A stretch of DNA of 64,000 bases, from NCBI RefSeq assembly GCF_000695625.1, contig NZ_JMQI01000005.1:19813-83812 (forward strand), in the 5' to 3' direction. Under the pieces are notes generated by a model. It was not told where the DNA came from. It saw only the letters and a list, made by a program, of their open reading frames with translations, and did no database searches. This document shows positions 7,839-16,071 of this stretch, in pieces. The DNA comes from Amycolatopsis rifamycinica (GTDB lineage Bacteria > Actinomycetota > Actinomycetes > Mycobacteriales > Pseudonocardiaceae). How positions within the stretch are numbered: the first letter of the stretch is position 1; each line of letters starts with the position of its first letter. A program made the position numbers and the translations under genes.

Positions 7839-8813
7839 ATGTCCCGCCTGCGTCCAGACCCGTTCGTCCTCGCGATCCTCGCCACCGTCGGCGTCGCCAC
7901 CCTGCTGCCCGCTTCGGGCGCGGTGGCCGGCGGCTTCGGCGTCGCCACCACCCTCGCCGTCGGCCTGCTGTTCTTCCTGTACGGCGCCCGGCTGTCGACG
8001 CAGGAAGCCCTCGAAGGGCTGCGGCACTGGCGATTGCACGCGGTGGTGCTCGCGGCGACGTTCGTGCTGTTCCCGCTGCTCGGCCTGGCGCTGTTCCTGC
8101 TGCCGGCGTCGGTGCTGCCGCCCCAGCTGGCGGCGGGGGTGCTGTTCCTGGCGGTGCTGCCCTCGACGGTGCAGTCGTCGATCGCGTTCACCTCGATCGC
8201 CCGCGGCAACGTCGCGGCGGCGATCTGCGGCGCGTCGCTGTCCAACCTGGCCGGGATCGTGCTGACCCCGCTGCTGGTGGCCCTCCTGCTGGCCGGCGAC
8301 GGCGCGGGCGTCGACGGGTCGGCGGTGCTCGGGATCGTGCTGCAGCTGCTGGCGCCGTTCGTGGCCGGCCAGCTGGCCCGCCGCTGGATCGGCGGCTGGA
8401 TCACCCGCCACGCGGCGCCGCTGAAGCTCGTCGACCGCGGCTCGATCCTCCTGGTCGTGTACACGGCGTTCAGCGCGGGCATGACGGAGGGCATCTGGCA
8501 CCGGCTCGACCTGGGTCATCTCCTCGTGCTGGTCGTGGTGTGCTGCGTGCTGCTCGCGGCGGTCCTCGGCGCGACGGGCCGGGGCGCCCGCGTGCTGGGG
8601 TTCGGGCGGGCGGACCGGATCACCATCGTCTTCTGCGGGTCGAAGAAGAGCCTGGCCAGCGGCCTGCCGATGGCGACGGTGCTGTTCGGGCACGCGCAGG
8701 TGGGGCTGATCGTGTTGCCGCTGATGCTGTTCCACCAGATCCAGCTGATCGTCTGCGCGACGCTGGCCCGGCGGTACGCCGCCGAGGAGGAGCAGGAGCT
8801 CGTGCCGGCGTGA
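7839..8813 (+). CDS. bile acid:sodium symporter-like (SBF-like) transporter
   Basis: The protein (324 aa) has about nine to ten hydrophobic membrane helices and matches the SBF-like/YfeH group. Examples are FFLYGARLSTQEALEGL in the first helices, LPSTVQSSIAFTSIARGNVAAAICGASLSNL for the crossover helix, and FCGSKKSLASGLPMA in the second. These are sodium-coupled carriers in the inner membrane for organic anions; the substrate is unknown. An ATG at 7797 is in frame, but the ATG at 7839 has GGAAGGAG at ideal spacing and begins just before the first membrane helix, so I use it. Probably regulated by the divergent LysR protein. Confidence 0.9.
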   Translation: MSRLRPDPFVLAILATVGVATLLPASGAVAGGFGVATTLAVGLLFFLYGARLSTQEALEGLRHWRLHAVVLAATFVLFPLLGLALFLLPASVLPPQLAAGVLFLAVLPSTVQSSIAFTSIARGNVAAAICGASLSNLAGIVLTPLLVALLLAGDGAGVDGSAVLGIVLQLLAPFVAGQLARRWIGGWITRHAAPLKLVDRGSILLVVYTAFSAGMTEGIWHRLDLGHLLVLVVVCCVLLAAVLGATGRGARVLGFGRADRITIVFCGSKKSLASGLPMATVLFGHAQVGLIVLPLMLFHQIQLIVCATLARRYAAEEEQELVPA

Positions 8814-8885
8814 CCGCGCTTCGTCCAATGTGTACAGAACCTGCCGCTCCCGCGGAACAGCGAGCGTCGGGAAAGCGCTTTCGCG

Positions 8886-9177
8886 GTGCTGCACCGGACG
8901 GGTTCCGGGACACGGTCGCCTCCTGGTCCGAACGTCGGCGATCTCCTCAGCACGGTGCAGGGTTCCGCCACGCCGACGACGTTCCGGGTGCGGGCGATGG
9001 CCGGCCAGGCCACCCCGAAGCCGGCCGGCCAGATCTGGTTCAACTACGCGGTCTACGCCCCGGTCTCGGCGTCGGGCCCCCCGACGCCCACCTCCGACGT
9101 CGCCGCCCTACACGTCCGTCGACCCGACGACGCCCTACACCTCGGTGACGCCGATGCCCGTCAGCGGCAGCCGCTGA
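8886..9177 (+). pseudogene. possible decayed C-terminus of a secreted protein
   Basis: One frame gives a protein-like stretch (AGQIWFNYAVYAP, then PTPTSD) up to about 9105. After a one-base shift a second frame continues with a Thr/Pro/Ser-rich tail (PYTSVDPTTPYTSV) and stops at 9177. The composition looks like the end of an exported protein with a PT-linker, broken by a frameshift. I do not recognise the family and no start or ribosome site is visible. The rest of the 8814-9218 gap holds nothing I can name. Confidence 0.2.
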
Positions 9178-9218
9178 GCGGAATCCGCGGTTTTCGCCCG
9201 GCCCGCAACGGCTTTCCG

Positions 9219-9488
9219 TCACCGCGGGCGGGGCGAAGGCTTCTTTTCCAGCTCCTCCGCCAAAATCGTGTCGACGCGCGAACCCGCACGCCGCAAAGCG
9301 CGCACCGCAAGGCGAATCAGGTAGCCGGCGGCGAACACGACCAGCAGCGTCAGGCCGATGATCCCGGGATTCGCCACGATGACCTCCCGGTACTCGTGCG
9401 CGAGGAAGCCAAGGCCCACCCCCGCGGTGAACGCGCTCAGCAGCGCCAGCCAGGACGCCCGGGAACGGGACGAGGTGGCAGAACCCAT
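9219..9488 (-). CDS. small membrane protein, unknown function
   Basis: An 89-residue protein with two predicted membrane helices, about residues 12-30 (ALLSAFTAGVGLGFLAHEY) and 38-60 (NPGIIGLTLLVVFAAGYLI), then a basic, charged cytoplasmic tail rich in Arg, Lys and Pro. I do not recognise a family. The codon bias and the clean topology suggest a real gene. Confidence 0.65.
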   Translation of the reverse strand: MGSATSSRSRASWLALLSAFTAGVGLGFLAHEYREVIVANPGIIGLTLLVVFAAGYLIRLAVRALRRAGSRVDTILAEELEKKPSPRPR

Positions 9489-9676
9489 CGCTGCTTCCTC
9501 CCGCCGTTCCGGTCAGCGGCGACGCCCTTGCAACGTAGACGAGCATGGGCCGGTCGGCGGCCACTTCAACCTGTTTGGCCTACCGGATCTGCCCGGATGG
9601 CCGCTGTGATAACTTGAAGCGAACTGAGTGTCCTGTGCGCATGCAAACCTCGGGCGCGCAGGCGCGCCGAGGCGAG

Positions 9677-9750
9677 GGGGCGGTAGCTCAGTTGGTTAGA
9701 GCAGGGGACTCATAATCCCTTGGCCGCGGGTTCGAGCCCCGCCCGCCCCA
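9677..9750 (+). tRNA. tRNA with CAT anticodon (elongator Met, or Ile2 after lysidine modification)
   Basis: The cloverleaf is complete: acceptor GGGGCGG (9677-9683) pairs with CCGCCCC (9743-9749), D stem GCTC/GAGC, anticodon stem GGGGA/TCCCT with loop CTCATAA and anticodon CAT at 9711-9713, T stem GCGGG/CCCGC and discriminator A at 9750. CCA is not encoded. It lacks the C1-A72 mismatch of an initiator. The AGAGCAGGxGACTCATAATCxCTTGG segment resembles bacterial tRNA-Ile2, so Met versus Ile2 cannot be decided by eye. Confidence 0.96.
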
Positions 9751-9762
9751 CGAACGAGTGGA

Positions 9763-9805
9763 CGAGGCCGGCGCGGAGAACTCGCGCCGGCCTCGCTTCT
9801 TTTCG
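9763..9805 (+). terminator. intrinsic terminator of the tRNA gene
   Basis: A perfect 13-bp stem (9763-9775 with 9783-9795) with a seven-base loop is followed by CTTCTTTTCG. It starts 13 bases after the tRNA 3' end and before the convergent LysR gene, so it ends the tRNA transcript. Confidence 0.85.
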
Positions 9806-9834
9806 CCGCCGACGATTCGGCGTCGGGCGAAACG

Positions 9835-10719
9835 TCACCCGGCGCAAAGGCAGCGCTCGCACGCCTCCACGAACACCTGCACGGCGCGACGCTCGTCCCC
9901 CGCCCGCCAGACGACGGCGAGTTCACCGGGCGGCAGCCCCGTCACCCGGCGGCACACGATGTCGTCGCGCTGGTAGATCTGCGCGTTCCCTGCGGAAAGC
10001 AGCACCACACCCAGTCCGGATCCGGCGGCTTCGAGGGATTCCTCGGCCGTTTCGGCCTCGGCGACGACCCGCGCCGGTGCCGCCCGCCGGTCGTTCCCCA
10101 GCCAGAACTCGCGAAGCGGCCCGGCCGAACGCGGCAGCGCGATGAACGGCTCTTCGGCCAGCTCGTCCAGCGCAACGGTTTCCCGGGCCGCGAGCCGGTG
10201 TCCGGACGGCAGGGCCACCCAGCGGTCCTCGGTGGCGACGACCTTCCGCGCGAACCCGGCCGGGACCGGCAACCAGGCGACGGCCACATCGACCTCGCCG
10301 TCGGCGAGCCCCACCGTGGGATCGCTCCACGCGATCTGCCGGAACAGCAGTGTCCAGCCCGGCAGCGACTTCGCCATCTTCGCCGTGACGTTCGGGATGA
10401 GGCCGCGGCCGATCCGGGTGTGGAACCCGACCGTCAAGGTCGTCCGCCGCGCGGCGGCCACTTCGGCGAGCTCGCTCTGCGCGTCCTCCCACTGCCGGAT
10501 GATCCGCTGGGCCTGCGGCAGCAGCGCCGCCCCGGCCGCGGTGAGGGCCACCGTGCGGTGGTCCCGCTCGAACAGCGGGATCCGCAGCGACGTCTCCAGC
10601 CGGCGGATCTGCTTGCTCAGCGACGGCTGGGCGATGAACAGCCGCCCGGCGGCCCGGGTGAAGCTCAGTTCCTCCGCCACCGCGACGAAGTAGCGCAGGT
10701 CCCGGACGTGGACATCCAT
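9835..10719 (-). CDS. LysR-family transcriptional regulator
   Basis: A 294-residue LTTR with HTH at residues 5-65 (YFVAVAEELSFTRAAGRLFIAQPSLSKQIRRLE) and a full effector-binding domain. It ends in a Cys-containing tail (ACERCLCAG). It starts at 10719 and is divergent from the luciferase-like oxidoreductase at 10853, with a 7-bp tandem repeat in the 133-bp gap. It probably controls that gene and itself. Confidence 0.92.
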   Translation of the reverse strand: MDVHVRDLRYFVAVAEELSFTRAAGRLFIAQPSLSKQIRRLETSLRIPLFERDHRTVALTAAGAALLPQAQRIIRQWEDAQSELAEVAAARRTTLTVGFHTRIGRGLIPNVTAKMAKSLPGWTLLFRQIAWSDPTVGLADGEVDVAVAWLPVPAGFARKVVATEDRWVALPSGHRLAARETVALDELAEEPFIALPRSAGPLREFWLGNDRRAAPARVVAEAETAEESLEAAGSGLGVVLLSAGNAQIYQRDDIVCRRVTGLPPGELAVVWRAGDERRAVQVFVEACERCLCAG

Positions 10720-10780
10720 AGCCCCAGGCTATAGCGGCCGGTCTTGGACGCCCGGCACCGGACGGCCCGACGATGACCCC

Positions 10781-10822
10781 GGACATCGGACAACGGACAA
10801 CGGACAACGGACATCGGACAAC
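10781..10822. repeat. six tandem copies of a 7-bp unit (GGACAAC / GGACATC)
   Basis: The unit order is GGACATC, GGACAAC three times, GGACATC, GGACAAC, with exact seven-base phasing and no interruption. It lies between the divergent lysR and the F420-type oxidoreductase gene, 31 bases before the latter's ATG, so it sits in a promoter or 5' leader. Confidence 0.9.
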
Positions 10823-10852
10823 GGGCCTCGGGCACGGCGAAGGGCGAGAACC

Positions 10853-11686
10853 ATGCAACTGGGAGTGGCGGGACTGAACGCCAAGGCGACGCTGGGCCCG
10901 GCCGAGACGGTCCGTCTGGCGCGGCTGGCCGAGGACCTCGGGTACGCGTCGTGGTGGGCGGGCGATCACGTGGTGCTGCCGAGCCCGCGGGTGCCGCAGT
11001 CGCCGATGGAGCCGACCGACCCGATCCTCGACCCGCTGGTGCACCTGTCCTACGTCGCGGCCGTCACCGAGCGGCTGGAACTCGGCACCGGCGTCGTGAT
11101 CCTGCCGCAGCGCAACCCGCTCGTCCTCGCCAAGCAGGCGGCGAGCCTCGACGTGCTCAGCGGCGGCCGTCTGCTGCTCGGCGTCGGGGCCGGCTACCTC
11201 GAACCCGAGCTGCGCGCTCTCGGGGTGGCGATGGCCGAGCGGGGCCGGCGCACCGACGAGTACCTCGACGCGATGACCGCGCTGTGGACCGACCCGGCAC
11301 CGGCGTACCGGGGCGAGTTCGTGGAGTTCCGCGACGTCGACGCGCACCCGCGCCCGGCGCGCCCCCGGATCGTGGTCGGCGGGCACAGTCCCGCCGCGTT
11401 CCGCCGCGCGGTGTCCCGCGGTCACGGCTGGTTCGGCAACGGCGGGCTCGACGACCTGCCCCGCCACCTCGCCGGGCTGCGCCGGGCCGCCGGCGAGGTC
11501 GACCGCCCGGCCCGGCTCGGCCGGCTGGAGATCAGCTACCTCCCCCTCGACCCGGTGGAGGTGGACGCTCGCGCCGCCGAGCGCTACGCGACCCTCGGCG
11601 TGGACCGGCTCGTCGTCTACCCGCTGCCGCTGGAGGATCCGTCGGAGGTCGCGAGGTTCCTGGAGCGTCACGCCGTGCTCGGCTAG
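10853..11686 (+). CDS. LLM-class, probably F420-dependent oxidoreductase
   Basis: This 277-residue TIM-barrel protein belongs to the luciferase-like monooxygenase superfamily. Seen motifs are the N-terminal AEDLGYASWWAGDHVVLP, LGTGVVILPQRNPLVLAKQAASLDVLSGGRLLLGVGAGY (the classic cofactor-site strand) and VVGGHSPAAFRRA. Actinomycete members usually take hydride from F420H2, but FMN use cannot be excluded. The substrate is unknown. It starts near AAGGGCGAGAACC and its stop overlaps the convergent multicopper oxidase stop by four bases. Confidence 0.9.
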   Translation: MQLGVAGLNAKATLGPAETVRLARLAEDLGYASWWAGDHVVLPSPRVPQSPMEPTDPILDPLVHLSYVAAVTERLELGTGVVILPQRNPLVLAKQAASLDVLSGGRLLLGVGAGYLEPELRALGVAMAERGRRTDEYLDAMTALWTDPAPAYRGEFVEFRDVDAHPRPARPRIVVGGHSPAAFRRAVSRGHGWFGNGGLDDLPRHLAGLRRAAGEVDRPARLGRLEISYLPLDPVEVDARAAERYATLGVDRLVVYPLPLEDPSEVARFLERHAVLG

Positions 11687-13608
11687 TGCCCGCCGTGGCC
11701 GGGCGGGGCCGGGTGGTGGCCGGTGCGGCCTGCGTGCCGGTGGAACCGGCTGACCTCGGGCGGGTGGACGACGAACGGGCGCATCATGCCCTCGTCCTCG
11801 TGGTCCAGGATGTGGCAGTGGTACATGAACTCGCCGGTCGCCTCCTCGAAGCGGCCGGCGACGCGGATCCACTCCCCCGCCCACAGGGTGAACGTGTCCT
11901 TCCAGCCCTCTTCGTGCTTCTCGATCGCCGGGCCGTCGGCCGGGGCGGGCAGGGGCCGGGACGTGCCGCCCGCCGCGATGTCGAACGCCGTCAGGTCGGC
12001 GAACTTGCGTCTGGTCAGCAGCTGGAAGCGGGCCATGTGGATGTGCATCGGGTGCGGGGCGCCGCCGAGCTGGATCAGGTTCCACACCACCCAGCGGCCG
12101 CGGTCGACGAAGATCGTCGTCGTGTCGTCGAACAGGTGGGCCACCTTGCGGAACGTGCGCACGTGGCCCATCGCCGGGTCGGTGAGCTGGAGGACGCCCT
12201 CCGCCGGGAACCGCGCCGGCAGCTCGGCCGGGTCGGTGATCTCGGCCAGCTCCCACATTTCCGGGTGCGGCCGGCCCGCCACGCCCGGCGGGGTCGTCGC
12301 CACGAACACCTCGTCGTGGTCCGCCGGCACGGTCACCCCCTCCGCCAGCCGGACGTAGGAAGTGGACAGCCGGGCCGGCGGCCGGAACGGTTCGGGACGG
12401 CGGCGGCTTTCGACGCGGAACTCCATGATGTTCGGCTCGATCGAGGCACCCGTGTTGACCAGCCGCAGGCGCTGCCCGGGGAACCGGCTGAAGTCGATCA
12501 GCAGGTCGGCGCGCTCGGCCGGGGTCAGGGTCAGCCCGCCCGCCGGCACCGCCGCCGGTGCGGGCAGCAGGCCCGCGTCCGTGCCGGCGATCCGGACCGC
12601 GTCGTTGTGCACGGTGCCCGCCTCGTCGACCAGGTCGAGGCGGAAGAACCGGCCGTTCGCCATGTTGAGCACGCGGAAGCGGTACCAGCGCGCGTCGACG
12701 TCCAGGTGCGGCCAGATGCCGCCGTTGACGAGCGTGAACGGGCCGGTGACCGGCGCCGTCGTGCCGGAGGCGGGCAGGTACTGGAACTTGAACAGCAGCC
12801 GCCCGGTGAGCGCGCCGGTCGCCGGGTCGGTGTCGAAGTTGCGGTCGGCCAGTACCAGCGGGATTTCGTGGTCGCCGCTGGGCAACCGCAGCCGGTCCTC
12901 TTCGTCGTCGCGGATCAGGTACAGCCCCGCGAGTCCGGAATAGACGGTGAAGCGGGTCACGGCCATCGCGTGGTCGTGGTACCAGAGCGCGGTGGCGGGC
13001 TGGCGGTTCGGGTACTCGGTGAGCTGCGTGCGCCCGGGGGAAATCCCGTTGTGCGCCCAGCCGTCGTTGCCGGCGTCGGTCAGCGCGCCGTGCAGGTGCA
13101 CGACGTTCCACGGCGGCAGCTCGGCGACCCCTTCGACCAGCTCCACCCCGTCGGGCAGGCTGCCGTCCGCGGCGCGGTAGCCGGGCCGGTTCGCCGGCGT
13201 CGGCACCGCGTACGGCGCCCGCACCGCCACCAGCGGGACGGTGCCGCCGAGCTCGTTGGCCCACGCGACCCGGAGCCGCTGGTGGGCGCGAACTTCGATG
13301 GTGGGGCCGGGGAAGTGACCGTCGTAGGTCCACAGGGTGGTTTCCGGCAGCTGCGAGTGGAGCCGCGTCCGCGCGGGGGTCATCGTGACCGTGAGCTCGC
13401 CCCGGTACCGCCGCGAATGCGCCTGGATCACCGGCGGGATCCGCAGCGGGTCGAGGAACTTGGTGAGCCCGAAGTGCGGCGCCACGGTCGGCGCCGGGGC
13501 ACCGGTCGCCGCCGCGCTCGGACCGAGCAGGTTCACCCCCACCGCGACGCCCGCGGAACCGAGCGCCGCGGCGGTGAGGAAGGTGCGCCGGTCGAGGGAG
13601 TCGTCCAC
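11683..13608 (-). CDS. multicopper oxidase (phenoxazinone synthase/CotA-like), Tat-exported
   Basis: The protein (641 aa from GTG 13608) begins with a Tat-type signal (DRRTFLTAAALGSAGVAVGV). It carries all four copper motifs: VVHLHGA, ALWYHDHAMAV, HPMHIHMARF and YHCHILDHEDEGMM, giving type 1, 2 and 3 copper sites with a Met axial ligand. Such enzymes oxidise phenols, aminophenols or metal ions with O2. The tail is His/Gly-rich (HRHAGRTGHHPAPPGHGGH). The gene starts five bases after the P450 stop, so the pair is an operon and may act together on a phenolic substrate; that is inference. Longer upstream frames belong to the P450 region and were not used. Confidence 0.9.
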   Translation of the reverse strand: MDDSLDRRTFLTAAALGSAGVAVGVNLLGPSAAATGAPAPTVAPHFGLTKFLDPLRIPPVIQAHSRRYRGELTVTMTPARTRLHSQLPETTLWTYDGHFPGPTIEVRAHQRLRVAWANELGGTVPLVAVRAPYAVPTPANRPGYRAADGSLPDGVELVEGVAELPPWNVVHLHGALTDAGNDGWAHNGISPGRTQLTEYPNRQPATALWYHDHAMAVTRFTVYSGLAGLYLIRDDEEDRLRLPSGDHEIPLVLADRNFDTDPATGALTGRLLFKFQYLPASGTTAPVTGPFTLVNGGIWPHLDVDARWYRFRVLNMANGRFFRLDLVDEAGTVHNDAVRIAGTDAGLLPAPAAVPAGGLTLTPAERADLLIDFSRFPGQRLRLVNTGASIEPNIMEFRVESRRRPEPFRPPARLSTSYVRLAEGVTVPADHDEVFVATTPPGVAGRPHPEMWELAEITDPAELPARFPAEGVLQLTDPAMGHVRTFRKVAHLFDDTTTIFVDRGRWVVWNLIQLGGAPHPMHIHMARFQLLTRRKFADLTAFDIAAGGTSRPLPAPADGPAIEKHEEGWKDTFTLWAGEWIRVAGRFEEATGEFMYHCHILDHEDEGMMRPFVVHPPEVSRFHRHAGRTGHHPAPPGHGGH

Positions 13609-13613
13609 TTTCC

Positions 13614-14822
13614 CTACCAGGCAACCGGAAGTTCGGTCAGCACCTGGAACCCCGCGGTGGGGTTGAACGGGATCTCCGCCGCGGGCACCGCGAGCCGCAG
13701 GCCGGGCAGGCGCTCGAGCAGCCGGCCGAGGGCGATTTCCATCGTGACGCGCGCGAGGTTCTGCCCCAGGCACTGGTGGGCGCCGAACCCGAACGAGACG
13801 TGGTCCCGGGCGGTGGTGCGGTGCCAGCCGAGCGCGTCCGGCTCCTCGTGGACGTTCTCGTCGCGGTTGATGAGCGAGGTTATGAAGAACACGCCGTCGC
13901 CCTTGCGGATGGTGGCGCCCTCGACCTCGATGTCGTCGACGGCCAGCCGGGAAACACCGTCCGGAATGGACAGCACCCGCAGCAGCTCGTCCACGGCGGT
14001 GGGCAGCAGCGACGGGTCGGCGCGCAGCTCGGCGAGCCGCTCCGGGTTCTGCAGCAGGACGAACGTGCTGAGCGAGATCATGGTCCCGGTGGTGCCGTGG
14101 CCGCCGGCCACCTGCAGGACCAGCGTGGAAATCAGTTCCTCGTCGACGCCGCCTTCGGTGCCGCGTTCGGCGAGGAGGTCGTCGAGGACGCTGTCGCCGG
14201 GGTTCCGCCGTTTCTCCGCGATCAGCCGGTCCATGTAGGCCATGAGCTCGTCGTACGCCGCGTTGGCGTCCGGGCCGGCCGCGAGCTGGTGCGACGTCTT
14301 CTCGAAGTATTCGTGGTCGCCGTCGGGGATGCCCATCAGCCGGTAGAGGATGGTCACCGGCACCGGCCCGGCGAACGCGGCGATCAGGTCCGCGGGCGGG
14401 CCGGCCGCGACCAGTTCGTCCAGCTGCCGGTCGACGATGGCCTGGATCCGCGGGCGCAGCGCGTTGATCCGCCGGGTCGTGAAGCTGGGGATCAGCAGTT
14501 TGCGCCGGGCGTTGTGCACCGCGCCGTCCACCCCGACCAGCGCGGTGACGATCTTCATCACCTTCTGCTGGGCATCGCTGACGGTGGCGGCGATGCTGGC
14601 GAACATCATGGGCCACGCCGGATTGGTGCGGTCACTGGAGATCCGGGGATCGATCAGGAGCCGGCGGGCGACGTCCCGGCTGGTGATCGCCCAGACGCGC
14701 CGTCCGTCGTAGAGCGCGACCTGGGCCAGCGGCTTCTGGCCGGCCAGCGGCAGGTAGGCCGGAGCCGGCTGGTAGGGGCAAGTGCGGTCCTGCGGGAACA
14801 CGACGGTGTCGGCGGTGGTCAT
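13614..14822 (-). CDS. cytochrome P450
   Basis: A 402-residue bacterial class I P450. The heme-binding loop FGFGAHQCLGQNLAR places the Cys ligand at residue 351, and the K-helix ExxR is ELLR near 283. The I-helix reads AGGHGTTG where most P450s have AGHETT: the Thr is present but the acidic partner is Gly. This is known in some P450s with altered proton delivery. Ferredoxin and reductase genes are not nearby. It is the first gene of an operon with the multicopper oxidase. The family resembles CYP105-type enzymes; the substrate is unknown. Confidence 0.93.
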   Translation of the reverse strand: MTTADTVVFPQDRTCPYQPAPAYLPLAGQKPLAQVALYDGRRVWAITSRDVARRLLIDPRISSDRTNPAWPMMFASIAATVSDAQQKVMKIVTALVGVDGAVHNARRKLLIPSFTTRRINALRPRIQAIVDRQLDELVAAGPPADLIAAFAGPVPVTILYRLMGIPDGDHEYFEKTSHQLAAGPDANAAYDELMAYMDRLIAEKRRNPGDSVLDDLLAERGTEGGVDEELISTLVLQVAGGHGTTGTMISLSTFVLLQNPERLAELRADPSLLPTAVDELLRVLSIPDGVSRLAVDDIEVEGATIRKGDGVFFITSLINRDENVHEEPDALGWHRTTARDHVSFGFGAHQCLGQNLARVTMEIALGRLLERLPGLRLAVPAAEIPFNPTAGFQVLTELPVAW

Positions 14823-14974
14823 GGCGCCCCCTTGCGCGAGGAATGCGGCGACCCGCCCGCGTGCGGCGAGCGGGTGTGGCTCGGACCGGGAACGTTAGCC
14901 AGGGGACGACCGGCCGCGCATCCCCTCACTTGGTAATCCCCGCCCGCCGCCCCGGGTTCCGCCGCACAGCGCGA

Positions 14975-15012
14975 ACCCCGCCGCCGCGGGACACTTCCCG
15001 CGGCGGCGGGGT
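14975..15012 (-). terminator. strong hairpin after the NmrA-like gene
   Basis: A perfect 17-bp GC-rich inverted repeat (14975-14991 with 14996-15012) with loop CACT lies 12 bases after the stop of the minus-strand NmrA-like gene. There is no T-run, as is common for actinomycete terminators. Confidence 0.6.
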
Positions 15013-15023
15013 CGGTGGTGTGC

Positions 15024-15911
15024 CTAGTTCGTGAAGTCCGCCTTGTGGTCTTCGGCCCATTCGGCGAAGGTGCGCGCCGGTTTGCCCAGGACCTTCTCGA
15101 CCGTGCGGTCGATCTCCTCCGGCCCGTCGAGCGCTTCTTCGTAGTAGCGGATCCGCGTCTCGATGATGCTCGACGCGTCCCCGCGCCCGACCGTCCCCTC
15201 CGCGACCAGCTCTTCGAAGCGCCCGCCGATCCGCGCGCGGAAGTCCGCCCGTGCGGCGTCGCCGGTGAGGTCCACGAAGGCCAGTTCACGCCCGATCGCC
15301 CGGCCGATCAGGGCGAGCTGCTCGGCTTGGGTGATGCTTTCGCCCCCGGTGATGTGGTACTTCGCGCCCGCGTGGCCGTCCTGCAGCAGCGCGCACGTGC
15401 TCACCTCGGCGATGTCCCGTTCGTGGATCGAGGACAGGTAGGAGTGGGCGTAGAGGATCGGCACCGGCTCGCCCTTCTTGACGAACTCGGCCCACTGCAA
15501 GGAGTTCGCGGCGAACGCGCCCGGCCGGACGAACGTCCACGCCAGCCCGGACCGCTCGATCGCCGCCTCTTCGGCCAGGTGCCACCGCGCGATCCAGTGG
15601 TCCGGATCGCGCCCGGCGGCGGCCAGCGAGGACAGCAGGACGACGTGCCCGACCCCGGCGGCCTTCGCGACTTCCAGCACCCCTTCGACCCCGGCCGGCT
15701 GGGTGTAGAGGAAGAGTTTTTCCACGCCCCGCAGGGCTTGCTCGAACGTTTCCGGTTCGGCGAGGTCCGCTCGGCGGACGTCGACCCCCGCCGGCACGTC
15801 GAGCGCGTCCGGGTCGCGCGAGGTCGCGCGGACGTCGGCACCCGCCCGCACCAGCAGGTCTACGACGTTCCGGCCGACGTTGCCGGTCGCACCGGTCACC
15901 AGGATGGTCAT
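15024..15911 (-). CDS. NmrA-type NAD(P)-binding reductase
   Basis: The protein (295 aa from ATG 15911) is an atypical SDR with the N-terminal loop TGATGNVGRNVV and the conserved FVRPGAFAANSLQW segment typical of NmrA/quinone oxidoreductase-like proteins. It lacks the YxxxK pair. Such proteins are reductases or redox sensors. GGGGAAAA lies six bases before the ATG; a TTG further upstream would add 18 residues without a ribosome site. The upstream region carries repeated TGACCG elements that may bind a regulator. Confidence 0.88.
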   Translation of the reverse strand: MTILVTGATGNVGRNVVDLLVRAGADVRATSRDPDALDVPAGVDVRRADLAEPETFEQALRGVEKLFLYTQPAGVEGVLEVAKAAGVGHVVLLSSLAAAGRDPDHWIARWHLAEEAAIERSGLAWTFVRPGAFAANSLQWAEFVKKGEPVPILYAHSYLSSIHERDIAEVSTCALLQDGHAGAKYHITGGESITQAEQLALIGRAIGRELAFVDLTGDAARADFRARIGGRFEELVAEGTVGRGDASSIIETRIRYYEEALDGPEEIDRTVEKVLGKPARTFAEWAEDHKADFTN

Positions 15912-15977
15912 GATTTTCCCCAGGTTGCTTGGCTGGCACGGGCTTCGCGCCGGCGAGATGTCCAATATGGACGTTGA

Positions 15978-16011
15978 CTGACCGTACCTCCGGTCAGCAA
16001 GTATCGGTCAG
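15978..16011. promoter_or_regulatory. operator-like repeats upstream of the NmrA-like gene
   Basis: CTGACCG (15978-15984) and CGGTCAG (15991-15997) form a 7-6-7 inverted repeat. A second CGGTCAG follows at 16005-16011, so three half-sites lie within 34 bp in the upstream region of the NmrA-like gene. The bound protein is unknown. Confidence 0.5.
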
Positions 16012-16071
16012 CCGCCGGATGTCGTCAACCGAACACCGGTGCCGTGCTGGTCAGCGACCGCCGCACCATGT

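Noticed and set aside
9677..9750. tRNA gene as an integration (att) site of a mobile element
   Set aside because: No integrase, no repeated 3' tRNA fragment and no shift in composition were seen downstream.
11683..14616. A single 977-codon protein spanning the multicopper oxidase and P450 regions
   Set aside because: The upstream part is an out-of-frame shadow of the P450; the oxidase has its own GTG and Tat signal at 13608.
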